A stretch of 5,284 bases of DNA from CAYNQN01 sp964530525 (GCA_964530525.1 CAZHBH010000100.1:1-5284), one strand, 5' to 3'. Shown: positions 1-4,745, numbered from the stretch's first letter. Notes: generated by a model from the sequence alone, not told the origin. Numbers and translations are program-made.

Positions 1-1
1 C

Positions 2-90
2 GGAGAGGTGCCGGAGTCTGGTCGATCGGGCCTCCCTGCTAAGGAGGTGAGGGTTCACGCTCTCCGTGGGTTCAAATCCCACCCTCTCCG
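2..90 (+). tRNA. tRNA-Ser (anticodon GCT)
   Basis: Reads AGC/AGU serine codons. The acceptor stem is GGAGAGG (2-8) pairing perfectly with CCTCTCC (83-89), with discriminator G at 90. The anticodon stem is CCTCC (31-35) with GGAGG (43-47) around the 7-nt loop CTGCTAA, which puts anticodon GCT at 38-40. The long variable arm (about 48-65) makes it a class II tRNA, as expected for serine. The T arm is GTGGG (66-70), loop TTCAAAT (71-77), CCCAC (78-82). CCA is not encoded (CCG follows), so it must be added after transcription. It is transcribed toward the methyltransferase gene on the other strand, with a strong hairpin between them. Confidence 0.97.
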
Positions 91-96
91 CCGGTC

Positions 97-126
97 GAGG
101 GGCCGTCCCGCTGGGGGCGGCCCCTC
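97..126. terminator. GC-rich hairpin between tRNA-Ser and the convergent methyltransferase gene
   Basis: GAGGGGCCGTCCC (97-109) pairs with GGGGGCGGCCCCTC (114-126) to give a 13-bp stem, with one T-G wobble (106-117), closed by a 4-nt loop. It lies 6 bp after the tRNA-Ser end and 5 bp beyond the stop codon of the methyltransferase on the other strand, so it is placed to end transcription from both sides. There is no T tract on either strand, so by the E. coli definition it is not a classical intrinsic terminator. GC-rich hairpins without a U tail are common at gene ends in actinobacteria. Confidence 0.7.
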
Positions 127-131
127 GTCGT

Positions 132-794
132 CTACGACCTCCGGCAGAGCGTGATGCCGTCGCCGATGCCGAGCATGACCTGCTCCACCCGGTCGTCGGC
201 GGCCACGTGGGCGTTGAAGCGGCGGATGGCCTCGGTGTCGTCGTCGGTCACGTCGCGATCTACGACCCGGCCGTACCAGAGCACGTTGTCGGCCACGAGC
301 ACGCCACCGGGCCGCAGCCGCGGGACGATCGCCTCGTAGTACTCGATGTAGCCACGCTTGTCGGCGTCGACGAAGGCGAAGTCGATGGGCTTGTCGGTCG
401 GCAGTGCAGCCAACGTCTCGATGGCGGGCCCGAGGCGTAGCTCGATGCGTTGGCCGAGGCCGGCCTGGCTCCAGTTCCGGCGGGCGATGTCGGTCCACTC
501 CTGGCTGACGTCGCAGCAAACGAGCTTGCCCCCGGGGTTCAGGCCCTGGGCCACGGCAGCGGCGGAGGTGCCGGTGAAGGTGCCGACCTCGACAGCGAGG
601 TCCACCCCGACGATCTTGGTGAGCAGGCGGAGGAATGCGTACTGGTCGGGGCCGATCTGCATCCCCGCCGCATTCGCAGCGTGCTCGAGGGTGTCGGCCT
701 TGATCGCCTCGTAGGTGGCGTCGGGCTGGGCTCCGGCCGCAAGCACGTACTCGTAGAGCTCGGGCGTCATCTGGATCGCACGGATGTCGGGCAT
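132..794 (-). CDS. Class I SAM-dependent O-methyltransferase (caffeoyl-CoA O-methyltransferase type)
   Basis: A 220-residue cytosolic enzyme expected to move a methyl group from S-adenosylmethionine to a hydroxyl, often of a catechol, with a divalent metal. Numbering from the chosen ATG, the SAM-binding glycine motif EVGTFTGTSA is at 69-78, and an acidic residue that should hold the SAM ribose is D95 (LVCCD). The family metal ligands appear as D143 (FVDADK) and D169-N170 (ADNVLW). The ATG at 794 gives the usual family length of about 220 residues. The open frame runs back to 908, but a start there would overlap the upstream gene and add residues unlike the family. No good Shine-Dalgarno sequence precedes the ATG, and a -10-like TAGTGT ends 8 nt before it. 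The true acceptor cannot be read from the sequence; bacterial members act on varied phenolics. It could be read through from the sigma operon 68 bp upstream or from its own promoter. Confidence 0.93.
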   Translation of the reverse strand: MPDIRAIQMTPELYEYVLAAGAQPDATYEAIKADTLEHAANAAGMQIGPDQYAFLRLLTKIVGVDLAVEVGTFTGTSAAAVAQGLNPGGKLVCCDVSQEWTDIARRNWSQAGLGQRIELRLGPAIETLAALPTDKPIDFAFVDADKRGYIEYYEAIVPRLRPGGVLVADNVLWYGRVVDRDVTDDDTEAIRRFNAHVAADDRVEQVMLGIGDGITLCRRS

Positions 795-802
795 GGACCC
801 CG

Positions 803-808
803 ACACTA
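803..808 (-). promoter_or_regulatory. Possible -10 box of the methyltransferase gene (near-leaderless)
   Basis: Read on the minus strand the hexamer is TAGTGT, fitting TANNNT, and it ends 8 nt before the ATG at 794. Initiation about 7 nt downstream would give a transcript with almost no leader, which would fit the missing Shine-Dalgarno sequence. No convincing -35 element is seen, so this is only a candidate. Confidence 0.3.
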
Positions 809-862
809 CGCACGCCTTCCAACCGTCGCCTCCCAGCTTCAGGAGCCCCCTCATCCCGGGCT

Positions 863-1576
863 TCAGGGTCTCGGCATCAGGAGATCGTCGAGGGAGGACA
901 CGGCCCAAAGTGGTGCGACCGTCAGGGGAGTGGGACGGTCGAGTGGCCCGCAGCCGAACCAGAGCCCTTCGACGTGAGGCCGGTAGCGGCCTTCCTTGTA
1001 GGCGCCGACGAAGGCGACCACCCTCGCTCCCAGAGGGGCCGCAGCCGCGTACTCCTCGTAGGGGACCAATGGGGAGGAAGACACCTGAACCTCGACCTGG
1101 CTCGCTGGAGTCTCGCCATCTTCGGGATCGACCCAGGTTCCCTCCAGCAGGAGAACGACCGACGCATCCCCCTCGGCCTCGGGTGGAGGTCCATCGCTCA
1201 CCGCCACCAGCTCGCCGTCGAGGACGCGGTCCGCCCTGGAGCGCAACTGCTCGATGGAATAGCTCGGCTGGTAGTCGAGGGTTCGCCCCTTACCCAGGAG
1301 CTCACCGAAAGCCTCCACATCGGCACAAGAGGTGCTCGCTCCTTGGGTTTCCGTGGACTCGGGCCCGCCGGTCCCGAGCTCCTGTGATCCTCGCTCGCCG
1401 AGGGTGAACCAGGCCACGCCCACCAGCACCACCGCGACCGTTGCCACCGCTAGGAATGCGAGGGCAATCCGGTGGCTGCGGGAAGGAGGCTCTCCCGGCG
1501 CCGACGAGCTCTCACCGAGCGCCCTCTCAAGACCTTCCGCATACTTCCTCAGCTCGTCGTTGACGTTGTGGCTCAT
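863..1576 (-). CDS. Single-pass membrane protein coupled to the sigma factor; candidate anti-sigma or sigma-regulating protein
   Basis: A 237-residue protein. Residues 1-36 are a short hydrophilic N-terminal tail, about 37-59 form one strongly hydrophobic membrane segment (IALAFLAVATVAVVLVGVAW), and about 60-237 form an outer domain. The outer part begins with a Gly/Ser/Thr/Glu-rich linker (about 61-82) and has only two cysteines, C84 and C209, which could form a disulfide. Its ATG overlaps the stop of the upstream sigma factor as ATGA, implying translational coupling and a functional pair. Known anti-sigma factors often sit in this place, but the zinc anti-sigma motif (HxxxCxxC) is absent and the cytosolic tail is very short, so the role rests on gene order and topology. 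I do not recognise the outer domain. The open frame extends upstream to 2146, but that part is the shadow of the sigma gene. Confidence 0.8.
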   Translation of the reverse strand: MSHNVNDELRKYAEGLERALGESSSAPGEPPSRSHRIALAFLAVATVAVVLVGVAWFTLGERGSQELGTGGPESTETQGASTSCADVEAFGELLGKGRTLDYQPSYSIEQLRSRADRVLDGELVAVSDGPPPEAEGDASVVLLLEGTWVDPEDGETPASQVEVQVSSSPLVPYEEYAAAAPLGARVVAFVGAYKEGRYRPHVEGLWFGCGPLDRPTPLTVAPLWAVSSLDDLLMPRP

Positions 1577-2067
1577 CGTTTCTCCAGCGTTCCAAGCCAA
1601 GCTGTCAAGCGCTCCAACGCACGCCGAAGGTGGGTGCGGACCGTGGAGTGTGAGATCTCGAGCAGGTCGGCGACCTCCTGCTGGGTCCACTGGAACCCAA
1701 CGACGAGCACGACGACCGTCCTCTGTTGGCTCGAGAGATTCGCCAGGCCAGAGATGAGGCCCGGTTCGATGTCGGGACCTGGGACCGACAGGTCCTCCCT
1801 GAGTTGAGAATCCACACGATGCCGATCCCTGCTCGCGGCTATCGCCCGTCTCTCTGCTACCCGATAGACGCATCCTGCCGGGTTGTCCATCTTCTGGACC
1901 CGCTCCCAGCTCTCCCATGCCCATGCCATCGCCTCGGATGTGGCGTCGGCGGCAACTTGAGCTCCGAACCCGGCAGCGACCGCCCGAAGGACACGCGGCG
2001 AGACGGCCTCGTGAAACTGGTCGAAATCCCTCACCCGTGGTGACCCCGATCTGACGAGCACTGCCAC
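1573..2067 (-). CDS. ECF-like RNA polymerase sigma-70 family factor
   Basis: A 164-residue factor with the two-domain layout of extracytoplasmic-function sigma factors, expected to direct core RNA polymerase to a small set of promoters. Region 2 covers about residues 13-80 (from DFDQFHEAV through NPAGCVYRVAERRAIAASR, where conserved features of regions 2.3-2.4 are recognisable). A short linker at about 85-104 leads to region 4 at about 106-155, with the helix-turn-helix WTQQEVADLLEISHSTVRTH that reads the -35 element. The start is uncertain: GTG at 2067 is the first after an in-frame TAG, with TTGGAGG 14 nt upstream, which is far; GTG at 2034, preceded by a GGGG, would still keep region 2. 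The stop overlaps the ATG of the membrane protein (ATGA). Region 2 is weaker than in textbook ECF factors, so assignment to a named ECF group is not possible here. Confidence 0.9.
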   Translation of the reverse strand: MAVLVRSGSPRVRDFDQFHEAVSPRVLRAVAAGFGAQVAADATSEAMAWAWESWERVQKMDNPAGCVYRVAERRAIAASRDRHRVDSQLREDLSVPGPDIEPGLISGLANLSSQQRTVVVLVVGFQWTQQEVADLLEISHSTVRTHLRRALERLTAWLGTLEKR

Positions 2068-2173
2068 CTAATGCGCGTCGGCCTCCAACATCGTGACAGG
2101 GGAGGGAACAATCACAGTGTCCTGGACGGCGGAGCGACGGCTTCAAACCAGTTGCTTGTGCCCTATGCCCAAG
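2068..2173. other. Intergenic stretch upstream of the sigma operon
   Basis: These 106 bp separate the acetyltransferase stop from the sigma-factor GTG, both on the minus strand. They should hold the sigma operon promoter and the end of the acetyltransferase transcript. I see no clear hairpin terminator and no convincing -35/-10 or ECF-type (GGAAC/CGTT) promoter. On the minus strand there is a tiny frame, ATG at 2091 to TAG at 2070-2068, of 7 codons plus stop, whose TAG directly abuts the GTG start and which contains the only Shine-Dalgarno-like TTGGAGG. Confidence 0.5.
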
Positions 2174-2974
2174 TCAGGTGAGGTGCTCGGCCATCCAGGC
2201 AACGCCCGTATCGAGGATCTCGCTGCCCTCGATGAGCTCGCTGGGTGCTCTGCCCACCAGCCCGGTGCGCGCCCTGCCGGTGGCCAGGTGCTCGCGCAGG
2301 ATGATGGCGAAGTAGTCCTCGCCTGGGAGGTCGACGATGCCCTCCTCGTCGTCCAGGCACTCCAGCCAGCGCAGCTCTGGGCCGGAGTCTCCCTTCACCA
2401 TGCGGAGCCGGCGCACCCTGCGCTTGTCGGGCACCGGCACCAGGTACTCGGCGTAGTGGAGGAGGGTGACCGTGTCGGGGTTCGCCCCCATGCGCAGGAT
2501 CCTTCCGCCGTGGTCCACGAAGCGCTCGAGGGGAGAGCCCGGCCCGTAGTAGTCGTCCCAGGGCGCATCGACGGTGAGCTCGGATGCCAGGGCGCCCCAC
2601 GCACCGAAGCGCCCCTCGGGGTTGTCGGTCACCAGCGTTCCCCGGCGGGTCCTGAACACCTCGGCGAGCACGCCGACGTCTCGCTGCACGGGGGTGGTGA
2701 GCGCGTCGAAGGGCTCGGAGCCCTCGAGGAGGCCCGCTCGTTCGCTCTCGGGCCGCTCGTTCACCCACTCCATCGGATCGTGGGCACCGAGGGTCATCAT
2801 CATCGTGCCACCGGTGCCGATGACCTGCTGGATGGCGTCGAGCACGCCGTCGGCGCCGCCCACCACCGGCCCGATGCTGCGCAGCGAGGCGTGCACGTGG
2901 AGCAGGTCTCCCTTCGCCACCCCCAGCCGCCGAAGGTCCGATGCGACGTGCTCCACCGACAGCTCAGCAGCCAC
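2174..2974 (-). CDS. AAC(3)-family (antibiotic/aminoglycoside) N-acetyltransferase
   Basis: A 266-residue acetyl-CoA-dependent N-acetyltransferase of the AAC(3)/YokD family. Classical members acetylate the 3-amino group of aminoglycosides, but many chromosomal homologues have other or unknown substrates, so resistance is not implied. Numbered from GTG 2974: the acetyl-CoA-side motif HASLRSIGPVVGG is at 28-40, GVLAEVFR at 101-108, GSPLERF at 146-152, and the catalytic-region motif TLLHYAEYL with H173 and E176. The block usually containing HP (as in RSxHPxxS or SDHPEGR) reads VTDNPEGRFGAWG at 115-127, so Asn118 replaces the usual His. The start was chosen because the frame extends to ATG 3076, which would put coding sequence inside tRNA-Arg; GTG 2974 gives the normal length and begins just before the first helix. 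A -10-like CAGAAT lies 6 nt upstream with no Shine-Dalgarno sequence, suggesting a leaderless mRNA. Confidence 0.92.
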   Translation of the reverse strand: MAAELSVEHVASDLRRLGVAKGDLLHVHASLRSIGPVVGGADGVLDAIQQVIGTGGTMMMTLGAHDPMEWVNERPESERAGLLEGSEPFDALTTPVQRDVGVLAEVFRTRRGTLVTDNPEGRFGAWGALASELTVDAPWDDYYGPGSPLERFVDHGGRILRMGANPDTVTLLHYAEYLVPVPDKRRVRRLRMVKGDSGPELRWLECLDDEEGIVDLPGEDYFAIILREHLATGRARTGLVGRAPSELIEGSEILDTGVAWMAEHLT

Positions 2975-2980
2975 GGGACC

Positions 2981-2986
2981 ATTCTG
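2981..2986 (-). promoter_or_regulatory. Possible -10 box giving a leaderless acetyltransferase mRNA
   Basis: On the minus strand CAGAAT (four of six with TATAAT) is followed by 6 nt and then the GTG start at 2974, the spacing expected if transcription begins at the start codon. A weak -35 match (AGGACG, keeping GAC) lies about 18 bp upstream. The absence of a Shine-Dalgarno sequence agrees with this, but one hexamer is thin evidence. Confidence 0.3.
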
Positions 2987-3025
2987 CCCGCACCCGATCG
3001 GGCCCGTCCTGGAGATCCCGTGTGC

Positions 3026-3044
3026 CGGCACCCCGGGGGTGCCG
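3026..3044. repeat. 19-bp palindrome between acetyltransferase and tRNA-Arg
   Basis: CGGCACCCC (3026-3034), one central G, then GGGGTGCCG (3036-3044) form a perfect 9-bp inverted repeat. It overlaps a second, perfect 10-bp palindrome GTGCCGGCAC at 3022-3031, so the CGGCAC block can pair on either side. It ends at the -10 box of tRNA-Arg and lies 50-70 bp upstream of the divergent acetyltransferase start, a position suited to an operator. No DNA-binding protein can be named. Confidence 0.6.
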
Positions 3045-3050
3045 TAGACT
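3045..3050 (+). promoter_or_regulatory. -10 box of the tRNA-Arg promoter
   Basis: TAGACT fits TANNNT and ends 11 bp before the first base of tRNA-Arg, a normal distance for a tRNA transcript with a short 5' leader. The region where a -35 would fall (about 3021-3027) is GC-rich, lies in the palindrome, and has no good TTGACA match. Confidence 0.5.
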
Positions 3051-3061
3051 GCCCTCTCCCT

Positions 3062-3135
3062 GCGCTCGTAGCTCAATTGGATAGAGCATCTGACTACGGA
3101 TCAGAAGGTTGGGGGTTCGAGTCCCTCCGAGCGCG
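3062..3135 (+). tRNA. tRNA-Arg (anticodon ACG)
   Basis: Reads CGN arginine codons; A34 is normally converted to inosine by TadA. The acceptor stem GCGCTCG (3062-3068) pairs perfectly with CGAGCGC (3128-3134), with discriminator G at 3135. The anticodon stem TCTGA (3089-3093) pairs with TCAGA (3101-3105) around loop CTACGGA, placing ACG at 3096-3098. The T arm is GGGGG, TTCGAGT, CCCTC. CCA is not encoded. A tyrosine recombinase gene begins 126 bp downstream in the same direction, so the 3' half of this gene is the probable chromosomal attachment site, with the tRNA kept whole by the integrating element. Confidence 0.97.
3090..3135 (+). other. Probable attachment site (att) within the 3' half of tRNA-Arg
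   Basis: Tyrosine integrases encoded next to a tRNA usually recombine within the anticodon-to-3'-end part of that tRNA, leaving a direct repeat of the tRNA tail at the far end of the element. The int gene position and direction fit this. No second copy of the tRNA tail occurs elsewhere in the window, so the core limits cannot be set and the range given is the region where it should lie. Confidence 0.55.
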
Positions 3136-3195
3136 CTGGATAGATGCAGGTCAGAGGCCATTTTCTCTCAGCTGCTTGCATCACCACCCCATCTT

Positions 3196-3250
3196 TGAGA
3201 AGCATATGAGAAGGAAACGCCTGGCGATGGGCGTTCCGGGCTGCTTCTCA
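3196..3250. repeat. Nested inverted repeat plus direct repeat in the integrase leader
   Basis: The outer arms TGAGAAGCA (3196-3204) and TGCTTCTCA (3242-3250) are perfect 9-bp inverted repeats. Inside them GGAAACGCC (3213-3221) pairs with GGCGTTCC (3230-3237), 8 bp with one bulged A, around an 8-nt loop. TGAGAAG also recurs directly at 3207-3213, exactly 11 bp after the first copy. The structure ends 11 bp before the int ATG. It could be a set of arm-type integrase or Xis sites, an operator, or an mRNA hairpin limiting int translation. Confidence 0.65.
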
Positions 3251-3261
3251 CGGGGGTGGCG

Positions 3262-4419
3262 ATGCCCAAGTTCGATGGCGTGTACCAGGACCGAAAGGGC
3301 CGCTGGTACTTCAAGGTGTGGCTGGGCCGTGACCCGATCACCGGCCGCCAGGGGCAGATCACCAAGCGCGGGTTCGCCACTGCTGCTGACGCAGCCCGAG
3401 CACGGCGCAAGGTGCTCGACGAGGTTGGCGACCGGCCCAGCAACGCACGCCTCCCGACATCGCTGACCGTCGATGATCTGCTGGACCTGTACCTGGACGG
3501 CTTGGACGCCGACGAGCGCCTCTCGGCCAAGACCCGCTTCGACTACCGGGCCAACGCCAAGTCCTACGTCCGGCCATGGCTCGGCAAGAAACGGGTGCGA
3601 GACCTCACCCCAGAGACGATCGTCGCCTGGCAGCGCCAGCTCATGACCAAGGGCGGCGTGAAGGACGGGAAGCCGCTTTCGGCCAACACGGTGCGGCTCG
3701 CCCGCTCGCCACTGGCGGGCGCGCTCAAGCTCGCAGTGGACCAGGGCATCCTGAGGTTGAACCCGGTGGCGTCGGTCCCCCGTCCACCAACCGGACGCAA
3801 GATCCCTCGCCACTGGTCACCGGAGCAGGCCCGCCAGTTCCTGCGCAGTCAGGAGGGAGACCGCCTCTACCCACTGTGGGCGTTCCTGCTCGGCTCGGGC
3901 TTGCGGATCGGTGAGATGGTTTGGCTGCGGTGGACCAACGTCGACCTGAAACGCCAACACGCTCGGGTGGTCGAGTTCGCCTCGACGCTCGGATGGGATC
4001 TCGTGGAGTCCCAGGGCAAGAGCGCGACGGCAACCAGAACGGTCGACCTCGATACCGGGTTGGTCGCCGTGCTGGAGCAGCAGAAGGAGATGCAACGCTT
4101 CGAGGCCCGCCGAGCCGACTACGTGGAGAGCGACTACGCGTTCACCAAGCCGATCGGGGGCCACTACCACCCACAGACCCTGTCCAAGAAGCTCGCGCAG
4201 TTGGCTGAGGGAGCCGGCCTACCCCGCTTGACCGCCCACGGCCTCCGCCACACCAGCGCCACGCTGATGCTCGACAGCGGCATCCCTCCCAAAGTCGCAG
4301 CCGAACGACTCGGCCACGCCGACGCCAGTCTGTTCATGAACCTCTACAGCCACGTCACACCGACCATGCAACGAGAAGCCGCGGACCGCCTCGGCCAGGC
4401 TCTCTTCGGAGATGGATGA
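3262..4419 (+). CDS. int: Site-specific tyrosine recombinase / integrase
   Basis: A 385-residue recombinase that would integrate the element at tRNA-Arg and, with an excisionase, remove it. Residues about 5-50 look like an N-terminal arm-site-binding domain (GVYQDRKGRWYFKVWLGRD), about 68-170 are the SAM-like core-binding domain (from LTVDDLLDLYLDGL), and about 185-380 are the catalytic domain. The full catalytic set is visible: R215 (GSGLRIGE), K253 (QGKSATATRT), H326 and R329 (HGLRH), H352 (RLGHAD) and nucleophile Y362 (LYSHV). The gene is therefore probably active. ATG 3262 was chosen over the in-frame GTG 3256 because a GGGGG tract sits about 6-10 nt before the ATG. Its leader holds the nested repeat at 3196-3250. 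It ends 17 bp from the convergent excisionase-like gene, with no terminator visible between them. Confidence 0.97.
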   Translation: MPKFDGVYQDRKGRWYFKVWLGRDPITGRQGQITKRGFATAADAARARRKVLDEVGDRPSNARLPTSLTVDDLLDLYLDGLDADERLSAKTRFDYRANAKSYVRPWLGKKRVRDLTPETIVAWQRQLMTKGGVKDGKPLSANTVRLARSPLAGALKLAVDQGILRLNPVASVPRPPTGRKIPRHWSPEQARQFLRSQEGDRLYPLWAFLLGSGLRIGEMVWLRWTNVDLKRQHARVVEFASTLGWDLVESQGKSATATRTVDLDTGLVAVLEQQKEMQRFEARRADYVESDYAFTKPIGGHYHPQTLSKKLAQLAEGAGLPRLTAHGLRHTSATLMLDSGIPPKVAAERLGHADASLFMNLYSHVTPTMQREAADRLGQALFGDG

Positions 4420-4436
4420 CGGAACTCGACAGAGAC

Positions 4437-4658
4437 CTATGCCTCACGCCTGCGTTGTCTCCAGTCCTCGATGTCAGTCCTCAACCACAGACGGCACTGA
4501 CCTCGCTCGACGGCTGGAGGGGGGAAATCCGGGTAGCGGCCTCGATAGACGCTCACGACGCTGCGAGACGCCAGGTCCAGCAGCTCAGCGACACCAGCGG
4601 CGTCGATCAAGTCATCCGGGTCGATCGGCGCTCCCACCAGCGCGAGGGTAGTTGACAT
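4437..4658 (-). CDS. Excisionase / AlpA-like helix-turn-helix DNA-binding protein
   Basis: A 73-residue protein with the layout of winged-helix excisionases and AlpA-type regulators: DLIDAAGVAELLDLASRSVV (about 16-35) forms the helix-turn-helix, followed by the wing PDFPPPAVERGQCRLWLRTD and a C-terminal helix IEDWRQRR. Such proteins bind attachment arms and turn the integrase toward excision, or activate int-type genes. Convergence with the integrase gene supports this. The start is uncertain: ATG 4658 has GGAGG directly against it, too close for normal initiation, and ATG 4688 gives 83 residues but has no better Shine-Dalgarno sequence. Both starts lie among TCCAAC/GTTGGA repeats, suggesting control at this point. 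It could also be a simple transcriptional regulator rather than a true Xis. Confidence 0.8.
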   Translation of the reverse strand: MSTTLALVGAPIDPDDLIDAAGVAELLDLASRSVVSVYRGRYPDFPPPAVERGQCRLWLRTDIEDWRQRRREA

Positions 4659-4660
4659 CC

Positions 4661-4694
4661 TCCAACCGATCTGGCAGAGTTGGAGCATTCCAAC
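4661..4694. repeat. Triple TCCAAC/GTTGGA repeat at the excisionase start
   Basis: TCCAAC (4661-4666), GTTGGA (4679-4684) and TCCAAC (4689-4694) are identical hexamers in alternating orientation. The last two form a perfect 6-bp inverted repeat with a 4-bp spacer. They cover the translation start region of the excisionase-like gene, so they are candidate operator or Xis-binding sites. Confidence 0.55.
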
Positions 4695-4706
4695 AAGTGA
4701 GCTGGT

Positions 4707-4737
4707 GGCCCCGGCGCAGCGCTAACTGCCCGGGGCC
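4707..4737. terminator. Strong GC-rich hairpin between the excisionase gene and the IS
   Basis: GGCCCCGG (4707-4714) pairs with CCGGGGCC (4730-4737), and GCAG (4716-4719) pairs with CTGC (4726-4729), giving 12 bp with one bulged C (4715) and a 6-nt loop. There is no T tract. For transcripts leaving the IS on the minus strand it lies 9 bp past the IS end and upstream of the excisionase gene, so it could stop read-through. It could instead be part of the original excisionase promoter region. Confidence 0.5.
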
Positions 4738-4745
4738 TGGCCGAC

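Noticed and set aside
838..867. Direct repeat CTTCAGG (838-844 and 861-867) between the membrane-protein stop and the methyltransferase.
   Set aside because: It is a 7-bp repeat with no hairpin or phased context, and one copy lies in the stop codon region; likely chance.
2103..2128. ECF-type promoter on the plus strand (GGGAAC followed by a possible CGG box).
   Set aside because: The -10 part does not match the usual CGTT or GTC motifs and no plus-strand gene follows.
1577..2146. Upstream extension of the membrane-protein frame to 2146, giving a 427-residue protein.
   Set aside because: It overlaps the recognisable sigma factor for its whole length, and the added residues are low-complexity and unlike any family. 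The ATGA overlap at 1573-1576 gives a clear internal start.
2975..3076. Start of the acetyltransferase at ATG 3076.
   Set aside because: It would place coding sequence inside tRNA-Arg and across its promoter and the palindrome. GTG 2974 gives the normal family length.
3078..3144. Direct repeat TGGATAGA in the tRNA-Arg D arm (3078-3085) and just after the tRNA (3137-3144), considered as an att core.
   Set aside because: It is only 8 bp, one copy is in the D arm rather than the 3' half of the tRNA, and the copies are too close to bound an element.
2093..3466. A 457-residue plus-strand open frame running through the acetyltransferase region, tRNA-Arg and into int.
   Set aside because: It is antisense to a recognisable enzyme, reads through a tRNA gene and has no recognisable motif; long shadow frames are expected in high-GC DNA.
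4412..4655. Two plus-strand open frames of 79 residues after int.
   Set aside because: They are antisense to the HTH gene, lack recognisable motifs, and their starts sit in the int stop region without a ribosome binding site.
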